A stretch of DNA of 64,000 nt from Paramoeba atlantica (taxonomy: Eukaryota; Discosea): contig CDRNVI010000071.1 of assembly GCA_977017575.1 (NCBI GenBank), positions 124,001-188,000 of the forward strand. Reading direction: 5' to 3'. Below, one piece after another: positions 1 through 9,847 of this stretch. The notes under the pieces were generated by a model. The model saw only the letters and a list, made by a program, of their open reading frames with translations, did not search any database and was not told where the DNA came from. The position numbers were made by a program, and so were the translations under genes. Numbering within the stretch: position 1 is the stretch's first letter; each line of letters begins with the position of its first letter.

Positions 1-453
1 ACCTGGAACGCCAGCTTTCCGCACCCGTACACCTCCGGCGAGGACGATCCGCTCGATGTTTTTCTTCATCCTAGCATGCCATTCCGTGACATAATCCCAG
101 TCACGCTTTACTTCTTGACTCCGAGTCCGATCAAAGTCTGCCAACCTTTTCAGACGCTTCTTCTGCGTCTTCTACTGATACCGATACGAATTCCGACCTC
201 ACCGTTTCAGCAAACGACGACCCAGACTGGGAACCTAGCGATGGGGAAAGTTCTTCGATCTGCGACGATAAGTGGAGTGAAGAAGAGAGCATTGCCATTT
301 ATGCTTCTTTCAAGGGCGTTGAGTGACATGCAAAAGAAGAAGATGAAGACTTTGCGGAGCGTTTTCGAGACGAGATGGAATTCTCTCCCGTTGAGGACTT
401 CGAAAGTGCTGTCTGTTTCGATGCGCAACTTCTGGATGATGTTTTTGCGATAA
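1..453 (+). pseudogene. Acidic coding remnant at the window edge, unknown family
   Basis: The left edge holds coding-like sequence on the plus strand, first rich in aromatic and proline residues and then strongly acidic and serine-rich (for example DPDWEPSDGESSSICDDKW). Coding character moves between frames, so it looks broken. It runs off the window on the left and is followed directly by the tRNA-like repeat at 455. No family was recognised. Its plus orientation, opposite to the host genes, makes a mobile-element origin likely, but that is inference. Confidence 0.3.
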
Positions 454-454
454 A

Positions 455-745
455 AAGGATTGCGGTGGTTGTTTACAACCTCTGCCTCTCCCTTCTTTAT
501 GGTGTCCGGGGTAGGGTGGATCCAGCAGGGTGAGAAAAGGGGGTCCAGCCCCCCCTCTATCCTCGATTTGGGCACAAATCGCGGTGCTTAAAAACGTAGA
601 TCCCGGGACTCGAACCCAGGTAGTCCAGTGGGTAAGACCTGACGTTCATAATCTGGTGGTCGCAGGTTCGACTCCCGGCGGTTATATTTTCAGCCATAGG
701 CGACGCCGTTAGTGGGAATCAATTTGCGAAGCCGAATGGGGGGTA
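455..745 (+). repeat. tRNA-like SINE-type repeat, copy 1
   Basis: This ~290-bp segment is nearly identical to 61264-61560. It contains a tRNA-like core with an A-box-like stretch at 621-632 (TAGTCCAGTGGG), a loop with anticodon CAT, and a good B box at 665-675 (GGTTCGACTCC). A second T-arm-like sequence lies on the opposite strand at about 600-619. The would-be acceptor arms do not pair, so it is not a working tRNA gene. An internal Pol III promoter in a dispersed repeat is the usual SINE arrangement. The left end shares TTGCGGTGGTTGT with the R1 repeat tail. Confidence 0.6.
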
Positions 746-845
746 TGGTGAGGGCCCGCGTGATCTAAAAATTACAAGAACGCACAAAAATGACACATTT
801 TAGAGAAAGGACACGGTATGTTGAAAACCACTGTACAAAGGTTTG

Positions 846-897
846 ATGCTGGTTCATGGTTCATGAACCAGTTTCATTGGTTCATGAACCACCAAGG
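846..897. repeat. Palindromic GGTTCATGAACC block
   Basis: GGTTCATGAACC and variants occur several times in 50 bases, followed by CACCAAGGTATGACT. The same block and follow-on sequence recurs at 18333-18375. It probably marks the shared end of a dispersed element whose body is not recognisable. Confidence 0.5.
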
Positions 898-959
898 TAT
901 GACTAAGGAGACTGTATCATCAATACCGGCCGTATTGCTTCTCCACAGAAAAAGCGGGC

Positions 960-2112
960 CGGGCGTCCCGTGAAGAAATGGAACAAGAAACGGCTTGGTT
1001 TGCTGATAGTTTGTATAGACAGTGGGGGGTTAAGCAAAACAGGAGTTTTCATGTTAAAATTCTACACAGTATCGGGACGTTCAAACAGGCCGATTTATGT
1101 TACATGTTCTCACTGCATCCGAGCACATGCAATCGTATACTACGACGAAGCGACGCAAATACCCGAATTGAATCAGTGCGTGACGCGCACGCCGCGTTGA
1201 TTGAATGGAAACACTACAAAAAAGCAAAGTCCTTACTTCCCAAGGTGATGTCACTGAATCCAGTGCATTGAACTTTAAATGCTCTTCAATGCACATATCT
1301 CAGTGTGGGTGGGGTGGAAATATCAAAGTACGTGCTACGGCATATGTTATAAATTTATTATCACAGTTTCAAGTTTCACAGTAAGGAGGGTACGCTTCTT
1401 TTAACTATGAAACAAAGAGAATCGCGGGTTGAATTCTGCAAGGCTCTTTTAGAAGAATCTTTGTCCGGGGGAATATTTTTTTGAAAAACTGGTTTTTGCT
1501 GATGAAGTTTATACAGTGTATCTTCGCTGGGGACCTTTCTCGGGGGGCATGGTAAAGTCCATTTGAGTAGAGAAAAGTCGCAGAAAAACGCATCACCCGA
1601 CCAAGTTTATGCTTTGGGGCGGCATATGCTGTATGCTTCAGGTCACATCATACATCACTGGTGTGATAATTTTGAAGACTTCTACCGCCGAGAGGCAGTT
1701 CGACCATTGTAAGACGGAGAAACTCGTGAAGTCCCTCCTCTCAATAGAAAGCTGGGAAGCCACTACTACAGACGGGAAATTTTAATACCACATTGGATTC
1801 CCTACTGCTCCAATCACCCAGATGCAGTTTATATGGATGATGGTGAACCCTCCCCGCATAGCAGTACGCACAATGCGATGGTGATCGAAAGCCTCATGTC
1901 GACGAATATCCTCGAGCTGCCTTCGCCAACATAAAGACATTTCTTTCTGTTCCATCCCCCCTAAGTGGCCTGCAGATTCTCCAGACCTCAATCCGATTTT
2001 TTGAATATTTGGAGAAAACAACTCTGTGAGATATCTCGAATGCGCTATTGTTTTCCAAAATTGGACAAATTTTACGTTTTTTAGATTCCCCACCTTTGGA
2101 CTCGCACCCCTG
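960..2112 (+). mobile_element. Decayed Tc1/IS630-like DNA transposon
   Basis: Fragments of a Tc1-type transposase are readable in shifting frames. An early basic region lies near 960-1270. The stretch VYMDDGEPSPHSS near 1830-1870 matches the second catalytic aspartate region, and WPADSPDLNPI near 1948-2000 is the hallmark before the last acidic residue. Stops and frameshifts are frequent (for example a TAA near 1930 and a frame change in the T run near 2000). The right end reads GCACCCCTG followed by TA at 2113-2114, like the other Tc1 ends here at 23089 and 37730. The left terminus was not found. Confidence 0.65.
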
Positions 2113-2259
2113 TACATTACGATACATAGATTACTTACTCAAACTAAAGGGATAAAAGCACACAAACCTCTGCTCACGATGCTAAAGGGGGGGTCACCTA
2201 TTATCACACTTTAGATGAGGTTCAAGTTTTACTAAGACTGATTAACAATCACATGATTT

Positions 2260-2826
2260 TTATTTGCGCTTAAAATAAAGATCTAATATTTCGTCAAGGA
2301 ATGCTTGACTTTGTGTGCGATAGATTTCGGCTTCGTCGGTAAGGGTTTTACGTTCGGCAGGTGAGAGGCATCTATATTCTTCTGCTACACGTTTCGTAAC
2401 CGCACGAAGCAAAGATTTTGTGTCCTCGGTATTCTTCCTTTCTTCAGCATATATAGCCTTTGAACGTTTCCTCCTAAATAAATCATAGTTTTTGCAGACT
2501 ATATTCCTCACCCGCATCTTTAGTAATTTCTTTTTTTCCGTATTGTCGACAGCAATCTTTTGAAGAAGTTGTAGTTCATTTGGTGAAATCCTATTAAAAT
2601 CCTCGTGCATCTTCTTAAGTTGATTTAGAAGAAAGGTATCTCTCGTACCTTGAAAAAATTTTGATAGATAAGCTGTTTTTGCCGTAGATGGCAGTGATTG
2701 CTCACCCCAGGGTCTTCTCAGCGCTTTGCGGCGCAGTCTTATCCATTTTGACGTCCGATGACTCGCAACCAATGGGTCAAAATTCCATTGTTCGAAATTC
2801 CATTGTATGAATGAACGATTAAACAT
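2260..2826 (-). CDS. HMG-box protein, kinetoplast-associated type
   Basis: The 188-residue basic protein has the two-box layout of its paralogues at 5015, 58482 and 59569. Box 1 starts near RRPWGEQSLPSTAKTAYLSKF (about residues 38-58), followed by a helix-rich lysine segment. Box 2 runs from about residue 113 (NYDLFRRKRSKAIYAEE) to 180. In kinetoplastids such small HMG proteins (KAPs) enter the mitochondrion and condense kinetoplast DNA. The N-terminus is longer than in the paralogues and repeats the phrase QWNF, so an internal start is possible. It is the most diverged of the set. Mitochondrial targeting is inferred from the paralogues. Confidence 0.6.
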   Translation of the reverse strand: MFNRSFIQWNFEQWNFDPLVASHRTSKWIRLRRKALRRPWGEQSLPSTAKTAYLSKFFQGTRDTFLLNQLKKMHEDFNRISPNELQLLQKIAVDNTEKKKLLKMRVRNIVCKNYDLFRRKRSKAIYAEERKNTEDTKSLLRAVTKRVAEEYRCLSPAERKTLTDEAEIYRTQSQAFLDEILDLYFKRK

Positions 2827-2876
2827 TATTTAATAAAATGTAAGGATCAAAAGCCGAGAAGCAGTCTATTACATAC

Positions 2877-3071
2877 ATGTAACCCAGGCTAAAGCGGACG
2901 AGGGGATACTAATAGCACAGGTACGGCAGTTTCTCACAGAAAAAAACGGTATCTCCCTTGTGGCATGTGAGCCTGAAGGCGGATACAAAGGTGGAGATAC
3001 CTTTTTTCCTGTAGGGAACTGTCGCACCTGTACTATTATTATCCCTTCATCCACCTTAGCCTGGGCTACAT
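2877..3071. repeat. Foldback element with ~80-bp inverted arms
   Basis: The left arm (about 2877-2957, beginning ATGTAACCCAGGCT) and the right arm (about 2988-3071, ending AGCCTGGGCTACAT) are imperfect reverse complements separated by only ~30 bases. This is the form of a foldback or MITE element. No coding sequence is inside. It lies about 50 bases upstream of the HMG gene start, in its 5' region. Confidence 0.75.
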
Positions 3072-3660
3072 AGCCATCGAGACATGTTCCCTAGGGCTCC
3101 TTACAGCTTCTCCGGACTGAAAAATTTCATTACTGGTGAAGGGGCACATGGGGAGCAATGTTTAATACACGCATATCAACAAGCAACAAGGTGCTGAGCA
3201 CCACTCAACAAGGTGCATAACACCCAGCAAGGTTTAAAAGTCTGAATCAGAAAAACAAAATAGGAAAAAAAAACATTAATGAGAAGGTTTTCAAAAAATC
3301 TTCAAAACATATTAAGAAATCCGATTACTTATGTTTACATGAGGGAAAAACAATGCCAACCTTAAGAATGAGCGGAAAAAACCCAAGTAAACATGATATG
3401 AAAACATACTAAACGTTCTTAATGATATCAAAACCTTAGTCAATATCAGTAACGTGATTTGGTTGGATAAAACCTTTCAATACATCTATCTTGTAACTTC
3501 TGCGGATACGTCGTAATCGATTCGTCCTTTCGCAGTGACGTCGTATTTTTTCTTCCGGAGAGAAATATTTTGAATTTCGTTGATGAACAGACCGACAACC
3601 GACTAAAATGTTTGGGAAGATTTTGGCGAAAATCTAAAAACAAAAAATTATTCCGTTAAT
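3072..3660. other. Intergenic stretch without recognisable features
   Basis: AT-rich sequence with short open stretches only. Nothing resembling a known protein, RNA or repeat of this window was seen. Confidence 0.5.
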
Positions 3661-3944
3661 TATTACCGTGAAAACATTAATTAAGAATAACATAAATTAA
3701 GGTAACTTTTTTTTGGCACATAATTATTACCTTAATTTCTGGTACCTTAATTATTGGTACCTTAATTATTATTTGGAGCTCATATTTCCGATGTCGATAT
3801 CCTTCGAAACTTGAACAAAATTCAGTTGTAAGTATCTACAACACCTGTAACCTTTTCGAACATGGGTCTGTACCTTGTACGATTTTTGAATGCACGCAGA
3901 TAGATTCTAAGTTGAAAATAACCACCGCCTTTCACGAGGCGACT

Positions 3945-4310
3945 AGAATAGAAATTAATTATTACAGCAGATTTTCGGAAAAATAAGTGACACATAATTA
4001 TTACCTTAATTTCTGGTAACTTAATTTCTGGTACCTTAATTTTAATTACCTTAATAAGTGTTTTGACGGTAGAATAGAAATTAATTATTACAGCAGATTT
4101 TCGGAAAAATAAGTGACACATAATTATTACCTTAATTTCTGGTAACTTAATTTCTGGTACCTTAATTTTAATTACCTTAATAAATGTTTTGACGGTAGAA
4201 TAGAAATTAATTATTACAGCAGATTTTCGGAAAAATGAGTGACACATAATTATTACCTTAATTTCTGGTACCTTAATTTTAATTACCTTAATAAGTGTTT
4301 TGAGTCAAAA
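3945..4310. repeat. 126-bp tandem repeat, about three units
   Basis: Units starting AGAATAGAAATTAATTATTA recur at 3945, 4071 and 4197, a period of exactly 126 bases, with a partial unit to about 4310. The unit is almost purely AT and contains repeated CCTTAATTTCTGGTA blocks. Because 126 is a multiple of three, a repetitive minus-strand reading frame stays open. This is a property of the repeat, not evidence of a gene. The left part (3900-3945) carries a diverged piece of the R1 foldback. Confidence 0.8.
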
Positions 4311-4407
4311 CACTTATAAAAATTAACGGTATTCCGTTATCAAATTGACGGTATTCCGTTAATTATTATTCCAATGATTTTTATTCCGTTAATAAGTACT
4401 TTGACGG

Positions 4408-4645
4408 TACTAAGTGGGTACGGTATACTAAATTTTGTCTAAAAACCAAAAAAAAATATATCGCGTTCCTTCTCTGTAGTTGCTAGAAAAATGGTGCCTT
4501 GACCTTAAAATGCGATCTCTTACCTGGGGATTGCTAGAAATGTTGCTCTGTCGCTTCTAAAAAAGGGACGTCTCCCGCTGCTGTTGCTGGGAGGGGGGGG
4601 TAGGTATACTAAGTGGGCATGGGTATATTATCCTGGAACATGGTT
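4408..4645. mobile_element. TA-inserting MITE (AACC...GGTT type), left-truncated
   Basis: The sequence from TACTAAGTGGGTACGG to CCTGGAACATGGTT matches the intact element at 62421-62706, including the internal CCTTAAAATGCGAT region. The right end GGTT is followed by TA at 4646-4647. The left ~30 bases of the element are missing, so this copy is 5'-truncated. It is followed by a piece of R1-like foldback sequence (about 4648-4690). Confidence 0.75.
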
Positions 4646-5014
4646 TATATTGAAAACAACCGCCATGTTTAACGAAGCGACTAAAAAGGATCATATTCAT
4701 AACCGTAGCTATAAAGTCACAAAAATGGCTATGCATGATGACCCCAATTTACCAGTACTGTACGTGTGATGAGCGTTTAAGTATTGAATGTAAAAGAAGT
4801 CCAGAATATAATGAACCGGGCGACATCTAACCGATTTTGTGTAACGCTAACCTCCCTGACTAGGTTAGAAAAAAGTGAAGACGAAGTACCGTACCCTGGA
4901 GCCCTACAGCAGTAGGGGGTAATTACCACATGCGTGGTACTTAGTACATTCATAACGAATTCGGTCGAAAGATTTTGCAATCAACAACAAAGCACTGAAA
5001 GAGCAATTTCCGAG

Positions 5015-5602
5015 CTATTTCTGTTGATTCATGAGATACTTGATAAAATCTAGGGCCCGTGAACGGCGCTTCGCGGCTTCCATTGAGAGGTATTTGTGCT
5101 CACGAGGTGACAACCTCCGATAATTCGCAGCTATTTTCTTTGAAACTGCGGCAAATAATTTTTTACCGTCCTTAAACGTTTTGCGTCGTGCATTACATAC
5201 TCTTTTCCAATTGTTTTCCGTAAACAAGCCGTAAGAAGTGCAACGTGCATCGCTTATTTTCTTTTTTAAAAATCTTTTCCTCTGCGCATTCGCGGAAGCA
5301 ATTTTTCTTAAAGATTTAGCATCAACCTTGGATATGTTTTTAAACGCTTCATGTGCATTTTTGAATTTAGCTTTCCCTCTTTTGCCCTTGAGAAACCTTG
5401 ACATAAAGACTGCTTGCACACTAGAGGGTAGAACTTGTGAACCCCACGGCTTCTTCAGAAGTTTTGGGCACGCCTTTCCATTGTTTAAAGTGAATCGTGA
5501 TATAGAGAAATGAAACGTTTTTAAACGCTTCATGTGCATTGTTGAATTTAGCTTTCCCTCTTTTGCCCTTGAGAAACCTTGACATAAAGACTGCTTGCAC
5601 AC
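5015..5602 (-). CDS. HMG-box protein with duplicated 5' region
   Basis: Two HMG boxes are visible in a 195-residue reading frame: box 1 from KKPWGSQVLPSSVQAVFMSRF (about residues 50-70) through the helical lysine segment, and box 2 from TSYGLFTENNWKRV (about residue 118) to 190. Paralogues at 58482 and 59569 start MFHRAL.. about 20 residues before KKPWG. Here the matching MFHFSISRF start lies only in the outer copy of a 181-bp tandem duplication (5336-5697). In the inner copy the ATG has become ACG. As the duplication is not a multiple of three, the outer start reads out of frame. Translation could begin at the upstream ATG at 5602 or internally, or the gene may be dead. Confidence 0.5.
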   Translation of the reverse strand: MCKQSLCQGFSRAKEGKLNSTMHMKRLKTFHFSISRFTLNNGKACPKLLKKPWGSQVLPSSVQAVFMSRFLKGKRGKAKFKNAHEAFKNISKVDAKSLRKIASANAQRKRFLKKKISDARCTSYGLFTENNWKRVCNARRKTFKDGKKLFAAVSKKIAANYRRLSPREHKYLSMEAAKRRSRALDFIKYLMNQQK

Positions 5603-5697
5603 TAGAGGGTAGAACTTGTGAACCCCACGGCTTCTTCAGAAGTTTTGGGCACGCCTTTCCATTGTTTAAAGTGAATCGTGATATAGAGAAGTGAAAC
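5336..5697. repeat. 181-bp tandem duplication inside an HMG gene
   Basis: Two nearly identical copies, about 5336-5516 and 5517-5697, carry the start and first box of the HMG gene. The copies differ at only a few bases, so the duplication is recent. Confidence 0.9.
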
Positions 5698-5770
5698 ATA
5701 AGCAACAGAAAATCTTTACGTATTCCTATGAAGTTCAACATATTTTTCCTCTTTCCGTATATGATTGGTA

Positions 5771-6010
5771 CTCTACCCCTCTGCCTATGAGTTCCCTTGT
5801 TTGAGAAAAAGAAACTCATAAGCATACCAGACCAGAATTCGAGCCATAAAAGTGCAAAAATTCGAGCCCGCGGCGCTTCGCGTCGCAGGTTCTCCTTCAC
5901 AATGATACTGGTGCTAAAAAGACTAGCCGCTCGGTGAGCGAGTCCGTAGAGCAGCCTGACGTATAGTTGTTGGGAAATTTATGAATTTTTGTTCAGTGAG
6001 TTTCAGATTT
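5771..6010. mobile_element. R2-type MITE, diverged copy
   Basis: The sequence resembles the well-bounded element at 33710-34003. Shared parts are a left end after TA with a C-rich stretch then CTATGAGTT, the motif GAGAAAAAG, a GC-rich piece around CCCGCGGCGCTTCGCG, and GTAGAGCAGCCTGACGTA further on. The right terminus is not clear. Confidence 0.55.
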
Positions 6011-6027
6011 CATTCAGAAGGTGTAAT

Positions 6028-6635
6028 ATCATTAATAAAGATACAGTACATCAATACTAAAGATACAGTTTCTGTACCTTGTTGGTACATTTTCCCTTTA
6101 GTTCATCTTTTCTTTCCCCGGCAACGGGCATAATCTTACTGTTTTATATGCCCGTTGCCGGCCGGCACTAAGGCCGAAACTGTCCCTCTTTCTCGGCGAA
6201 GTAGGGGACGCGCTTCCACCCCATCACCCCTCCCCGGCTCACTCCTTGAGTGGGTTTTCTTCCCTCCCCGGCTTTCTTCCCTTCGCGCCCTTTTCTTCCC
6301 GGGGAGCCATGCGCCATGGTGGCCTCCCTTGAGGACCACTGGGCGTGGCTCTGCCTCGCATTATCGCGAGGCAGCGGTCGGTTGCAGTGCGCCCCTCCGG
6401 CTGCGTAAAGAGGTGGTGAGTTGCCTGGACCACCTCTACCGACTGGGACCGAGTCGGTTGCAGTGCGCCCCTCCGGCTGCGTAAAGAGAGGGCGAGTTGC
6501 CTGGACCCCCTCTACCGACAGAGTCCGAGCTAAACCCCCTTGGTGCGACATCCGTCAATACGGATTGTGCCGATGATATCGGCTGTCGCATCCAGGGCTG
6601 TATCTCTGCTCCAACGAGCGCATGAACATCAAAAC
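6028..6635 (-). mobile_element. R3 repeat, copy C (reverse orientation)
   Basis: Read on the minus strand, this matches the R3 copies at 28838-29445 and 19229-19655. It has a start with AAGATACAG blocks and ACAAGGTAC, a hairpin with GCCCGTTGCCGG arms (6124-6165), a purine-rich middle, the CACCATGGCGCATGG stretch, and an end equivalent to TGGAGCAGAGATACAG. It carries its own internal duplication of about 70-80 bases (GTCGGTTGCAGTGCGCCCCT at about 6388 and 6452). No protein is encoded, so it is a non-autonomous element. Its mobilising partner is unknown. Confidence 0.65.
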
Positions 6636-6903
6636 TGTGTACCGTCAATACTGCATACCATCACCACTGTAACCCCCTCGCTAATACACAAGTATGCACA
6701 TTTCTGTATATACACTGTACATACAGTAACGTTTCTGTATGAGTGTAAGTGTCTTGTTGTTGCAATTGCTGTTACAATGACGTAGTATTGACAAACACCG
6801 TACAGTCGTCAGCAATCAGAAATCTCTTTGTTCATTTCGCATCGTCTAAAAAACGAGCAGTCACCAGGAAGACCCATTCCGCAGAGTCACGAAACGCATT
6901 GCC

Positions 6904-7938
6904 TCACCCCTTGCCACCCACTCCCTGCGGAAGAATTTGGAACGTTGAGAAAACGGGACCCAAGTCCACACATTGATTAGGAGTTATCTTTTCCTCCCGA
7001 GGTTGGAGTGGGGTGTTACGTTCGTGAACGTTTCGAGGCACTACCCCAGCGGTAGCCATATTACCCTCTTCTCCGGGAATGGTACTCAGGACACGTTTCG
7101 CCATGGTAGAGACGTGTCCGGCAACGTCAAATGTGGAGCCGGAGCCCAGACACAAGCGTACAGCCCCGCTGGCATGGACACGAAGTTTCCCCACCTTGCC
7201 CTGCAGTCGGTGAGAGGAAGAACCCGAGGACGCCTCCATCTCCTTCTGAGTCCCCGTACCCGGAGGTACTGAATCTAATCCCTTAGGAAGGCAAAATAGC
7301 GTAAGCGGAGAGGGACCACTCTCCCCATTCTCGGGATAACCCATCGAGGATAAAATGTCACGTATTCGTGTCCTCTCCATTTCCTCGGGCGTTACCTCAG
7401 TATCTTTTTGTGTTTCCGACTCAGGCAAAATGTTGGGCAGGAACTCGGAGAGCGGGGAGGACTCGCGGTATTCCTCCGGCAATAACGCGGCAGAGGCGGT
7501 GCTGCTTTTTCCGCGACCATGAAATTCTGCCTTTTTATCCTTTTTGGTGGCTCCTCTTCCACTCTTACGGTCGTTTAACCCCTCGCCCTTCTCCTTGTGG
7601 CTCCCTGAGGCGTCTTCCTGGGATACTTTTAAGTCCCGAAAAGAATGCGGTTGAGTTTTCCCTCCTGGAATGATTTCTCGTAGCAGGGCTCGCGTGACCT
7701 CCTGGGCTTGCTGCCGTTCACGCGTGCCGGTTTGCAGAAAAGCATACCCGATCTCAGGGTCGTTTTCATGTGCAAATTTACGCTGCGAGGTGCGTAGCGA
7801 GGGTCGGGGCATTACTTCAATCGGGAGTTCTCCCGAGTAGGTGAGGGTGGAGGGAGGGAGCGCGAGCTGTTCATCCGGTGAAGTGCTGGTTGAGGGATTT
7901 TCCGGAATAGGGGAAGTGGGCGGGGAAGGAGAAGACAT
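6904..7938 (-). CDS. RNA polymerase III subunit RPC4-like protein
   Basis: The 344-residue protein has a disordered proline/serine-rich N-terminus, a charged middle and a conserved C-terminal third. The latter fits the RPC4 (RPC53) family, with LTLFCLPKGLDSVPP near residue 210, a core GKVGKLRVHASGAVRLCLG near residue 247, and VDLGPVFSTFQILP near the end. In Pol III this subunit pairs with RPC5 and acts in initiation, termination and reinitiation in the nucleus. It is the most downstream gene of a tight codirectional group (RRM, modular and KREPA-like genes upstream). The identification rests on the C-terminal pattern alone. Confidence 0.6.
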   Translation of the reverse strand: MSSPSPPTSPIPENPSTSTSPDEQLALPPSTLTYSGELPIEVMPRPSLRTSQRKFAHENDPEIGYAFLQTGTRERQQAQEVTRALLREIIPGGKTQPHSFRDLKVSQEDASGSHKEKGEGLNDRKSGRGATKKDKKAEFHGRGKSSTASAALLPEEYRESSPLSEFLPNILPESETQKDTEVTPEEMERTRIRDILSSMGYPENGESGPSPLTLFCLPKGLDSVPPGTGTQKEMEASSGSSSHRLQGKVGKLRVHASGAVRLCLGSGSTFDVAGHVSTMAKRVLSTIPGEEGNMATAGVVPRNVHERNTPLQPREEKITPNQCVDLGPVFSTFQILPQGVGGKG

Positions 7939-8579
7939 GGTAAGAAATACGCGTGGAGTAGATTTTCGCTGCCCGTTTTGTGTGAAAAGGAGCTGCGAAA
8001 AAGATTGCCGTCTTGTTGCAGAAAAGCGTATGCTGAAGAGTAAAAGTAGGACTAGTGAAAGAGTTTAGAGAGAAATGAGAGGAAAAGATAGTGTAGAAAG
8101 AGAGCTGTTTGTAATTAAGACCCGTAAAGTGCCCTTTTTGGCCCATCTTAGTGTGTTTCACGCATGAAAATATTTTTTTTGAGTTCTGTGAGAAAAGAAC
8201 GAGCAGATGGGAAAACGTACAAATCGTAAATAGGCAGTCTCTACAGTAAAAAACAGTCTAACTGCAGTAATGTAAAATGGTACTGAACACCGTTCTCCGA
8301 TCTTCCAATCCTCACAGTGTATGCCGATTGACAGCACTGAATCCCCCCTTCACAGTAACAAAAAAGGTTTAAATGGAACCATTTTAGCCAATCAAAAAAT
8401 GTTATACGGCCCTTCCTTCATATTCATCTATTTACTTATTCTTCACTGTTTTCTCAATATGCAACCATGAGAACCAAAGACGAATAATTTTTTCTGAACC
8501 TTTTTATATCCTTTTTACTCACACGTCCTCTTTGCGTGATTTACACACAATCCCCCAAAAAACAAGCCCCCCACCCCCC
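7939..8579. other. Intergenic region between RPC4-like and RRM genes
   Basis: About 640 bases hold no gene. Stretches that are pyrimidine-rich on the minus strand lie near 7970-8100 and could serve trans-splicing of the RPC4-like message. The rest is unremarkable AT-rich sequence. Confidence 0.4.
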
Positions 8580-9410
8580 TCAAAACTGCCCCCGCCCCCG
8601 CCCTCGATACCCTGCCGCACCCCGTCCCCGACCATACCCCCCACGCCCTCTCCCCGGCGCCATCATCATCCCACCCCCCGGATAATGACCCGGGTACCCC
8701 CCACGCACAAACCCCACAGGCGGAGGGGGACCCCCCATCCCCATCTCCCCCCCTCCCCCCATCTGTTGTTGTTGCTGCTGCTGCTGCTGCGCCCCCATCA
8801 GGTAACTCATCATCAGCAGCCCCATCGGGTCCGCGGGGGGGGTTGTTGCCGCTGCTGCCACTGTCGGGGGCAGCGCGCCCTGTCCCGCGTGCCCCCTCTT
8901 CCTCCCGGGCACGTTGCTGCGCTTCGGGGCGACCGCGAGCGTGCGGGCGCGGAGCAGCGCGAGGTGCTTGGTGCGCACCGCGGCCTCGGCCCCCGCGCGC
9001 TCGCGGAAGCACACGTAGGCGCGCCCGGTGGGGAGCAGCGTGTGGCTGTCGTGGAGCAGCGTGACGCGGTCGACGGGGCCGCAGTCGGATAAGTGGTTCG
9101 CGAGCTCCTCCTCGCTGGTGTTCCAGTCCAGGCCGCGGACGTAGACGGAGCGCGCGTCGGACTCGAGCTGCGCCGGGGTGGGGGTGGGGACGGGGAGGGG
9201 CGCATCGACAGTGTCGGTTTCGGAAGACGTGGGGGTCGTGGTGGTCGTCGCTGTGGTCGTCATGGTGGTGGTGGTGGGTTCAGAAGGTGCCGGGGGGGCT
9301 ACGGTTGAGGTCAGGGGGTCGGTGTCCATGGCGTGGGGGGTTTCGGAGGGGGAGGTACGGTCTTGGAGTTGTTTTTTGAGGGCTGCGATTTGTTGATCAA
9401 TTTCGTCCAT
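8580..9410 (-). CDS. RRM and RGG-rich RNA-binding protein, PABPN1-like
   Basis: The 276-residue protein begins with a short helical segment MDEIDQQIAALKKQL, then a threonine-rich linker. One RRM follows (about residues 87-160), with RNP2 as VYVRGLDW and RNP1 as GRAYVCFRE. The C-terminus is low complexity, with nine consecutive glutamines, GGGEMGMGG and RGRGGYGRGRG. A coiled N-terminal segment, single RRM and arginine-rich tail match the nuclear poly(A)-binding protein 2 (PABPN1) layout, also found in kinetoplastids. Binding to poly(A) is inference; a general RGG protein is the alternative. GC content is very high compared with nearby repeats. Confidence 0.65.
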   Translation of the reverse strand: MDEIDQQIAALKKQLQDRTSPSETPHAMDTDPLTSTVAPPAPSEPTTTTMTTTATTTTTPTSSETDTVDAPLPVPTPTPAQLESDARSVYVRGLDWNTSEEELANHLSDCGPVDRVTLLHDSHTLLPTGRAYVCFRERAGAEAAVRTKHLALLRARTLAVAPKRSNVPGRKRGHAGQGALPPTVAAAATTPPADPMGLLMMSYLMGAQQQQQQQQQMGGGGEMGMGGPPPPVGFVRGGYPGHYPGGGMMMAPGRGRGGYGRGRGAAGYRGRGRGQF

Positions 9411-9560
9411 GGGTGGTGAGAGAGAGAGAGAGAGGGTTGGGAGAGGGTGTGGGGGAAAGGGGGGAGGAGGTGATGGGGTGTAGGAAAGAGAAAAAAAGAA
9501 TGGGAGAGAGGGAGAAAGGAAAGGGGTTGGGTGAGAGGTGAGAAATAAGGAAAAAGCGTG
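9411..9560 (-). promoter_or_regulatory. Pyrimidine-rich tract upstream of the RRM gene
   Basis: Immediately upstream of the RRM start the minus strand is a long run of C and T, including a CT microsatellite at 9419-9435. In kinetoplastids such tracts guide spliced-leader trans-splicing and polyadenylation of the gene before. The exact acceptor AG cannot be chosen by eye. Confidence 0.4.
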
Positions 9561-9847
9561 TGGATGTAGAATATAGAATAAAAAAAGAATAACAAGTCGA
9601 ACGAGTGACGCAAATTTTCTGGGCTCATTGTTTGGGTTACGTGTTAGAATAAGGCCTCAGCCCTATCCGTACCCTCTACGTTGAACAGAACATTGATGTG
9701 GTTACGTGGCAGTGTATGAAGAGTCGAAACACGAAAAAGGAAAACAGGGGGTAGGACTTCAAGACTTCTCCTGTCGTTCAGCTCCTTTCTCTGATCTGTA
9801 ATTCAACGCCCCGCTTCTTCTGCCTTCGTAGTCTCATCTCTACTTGG

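Noticed and set aside
601-690. Functional tRNA-Met gene
   Set aside because: The B box and CAT loop are good, but acceptor and anticodon stems do not pair and the sequence is part of a dispersed repeat.
3822-4247. 141-residue repetitive reading frame on the minus strand
   Set aside because: It is a translation of the 126-bp AT-rich tandem repeat.
6135-6650. Several ~100-residue frames on both strands
   Set aside because: They lie in an R3 repeat copy and are not conserved in frame in the other copies.
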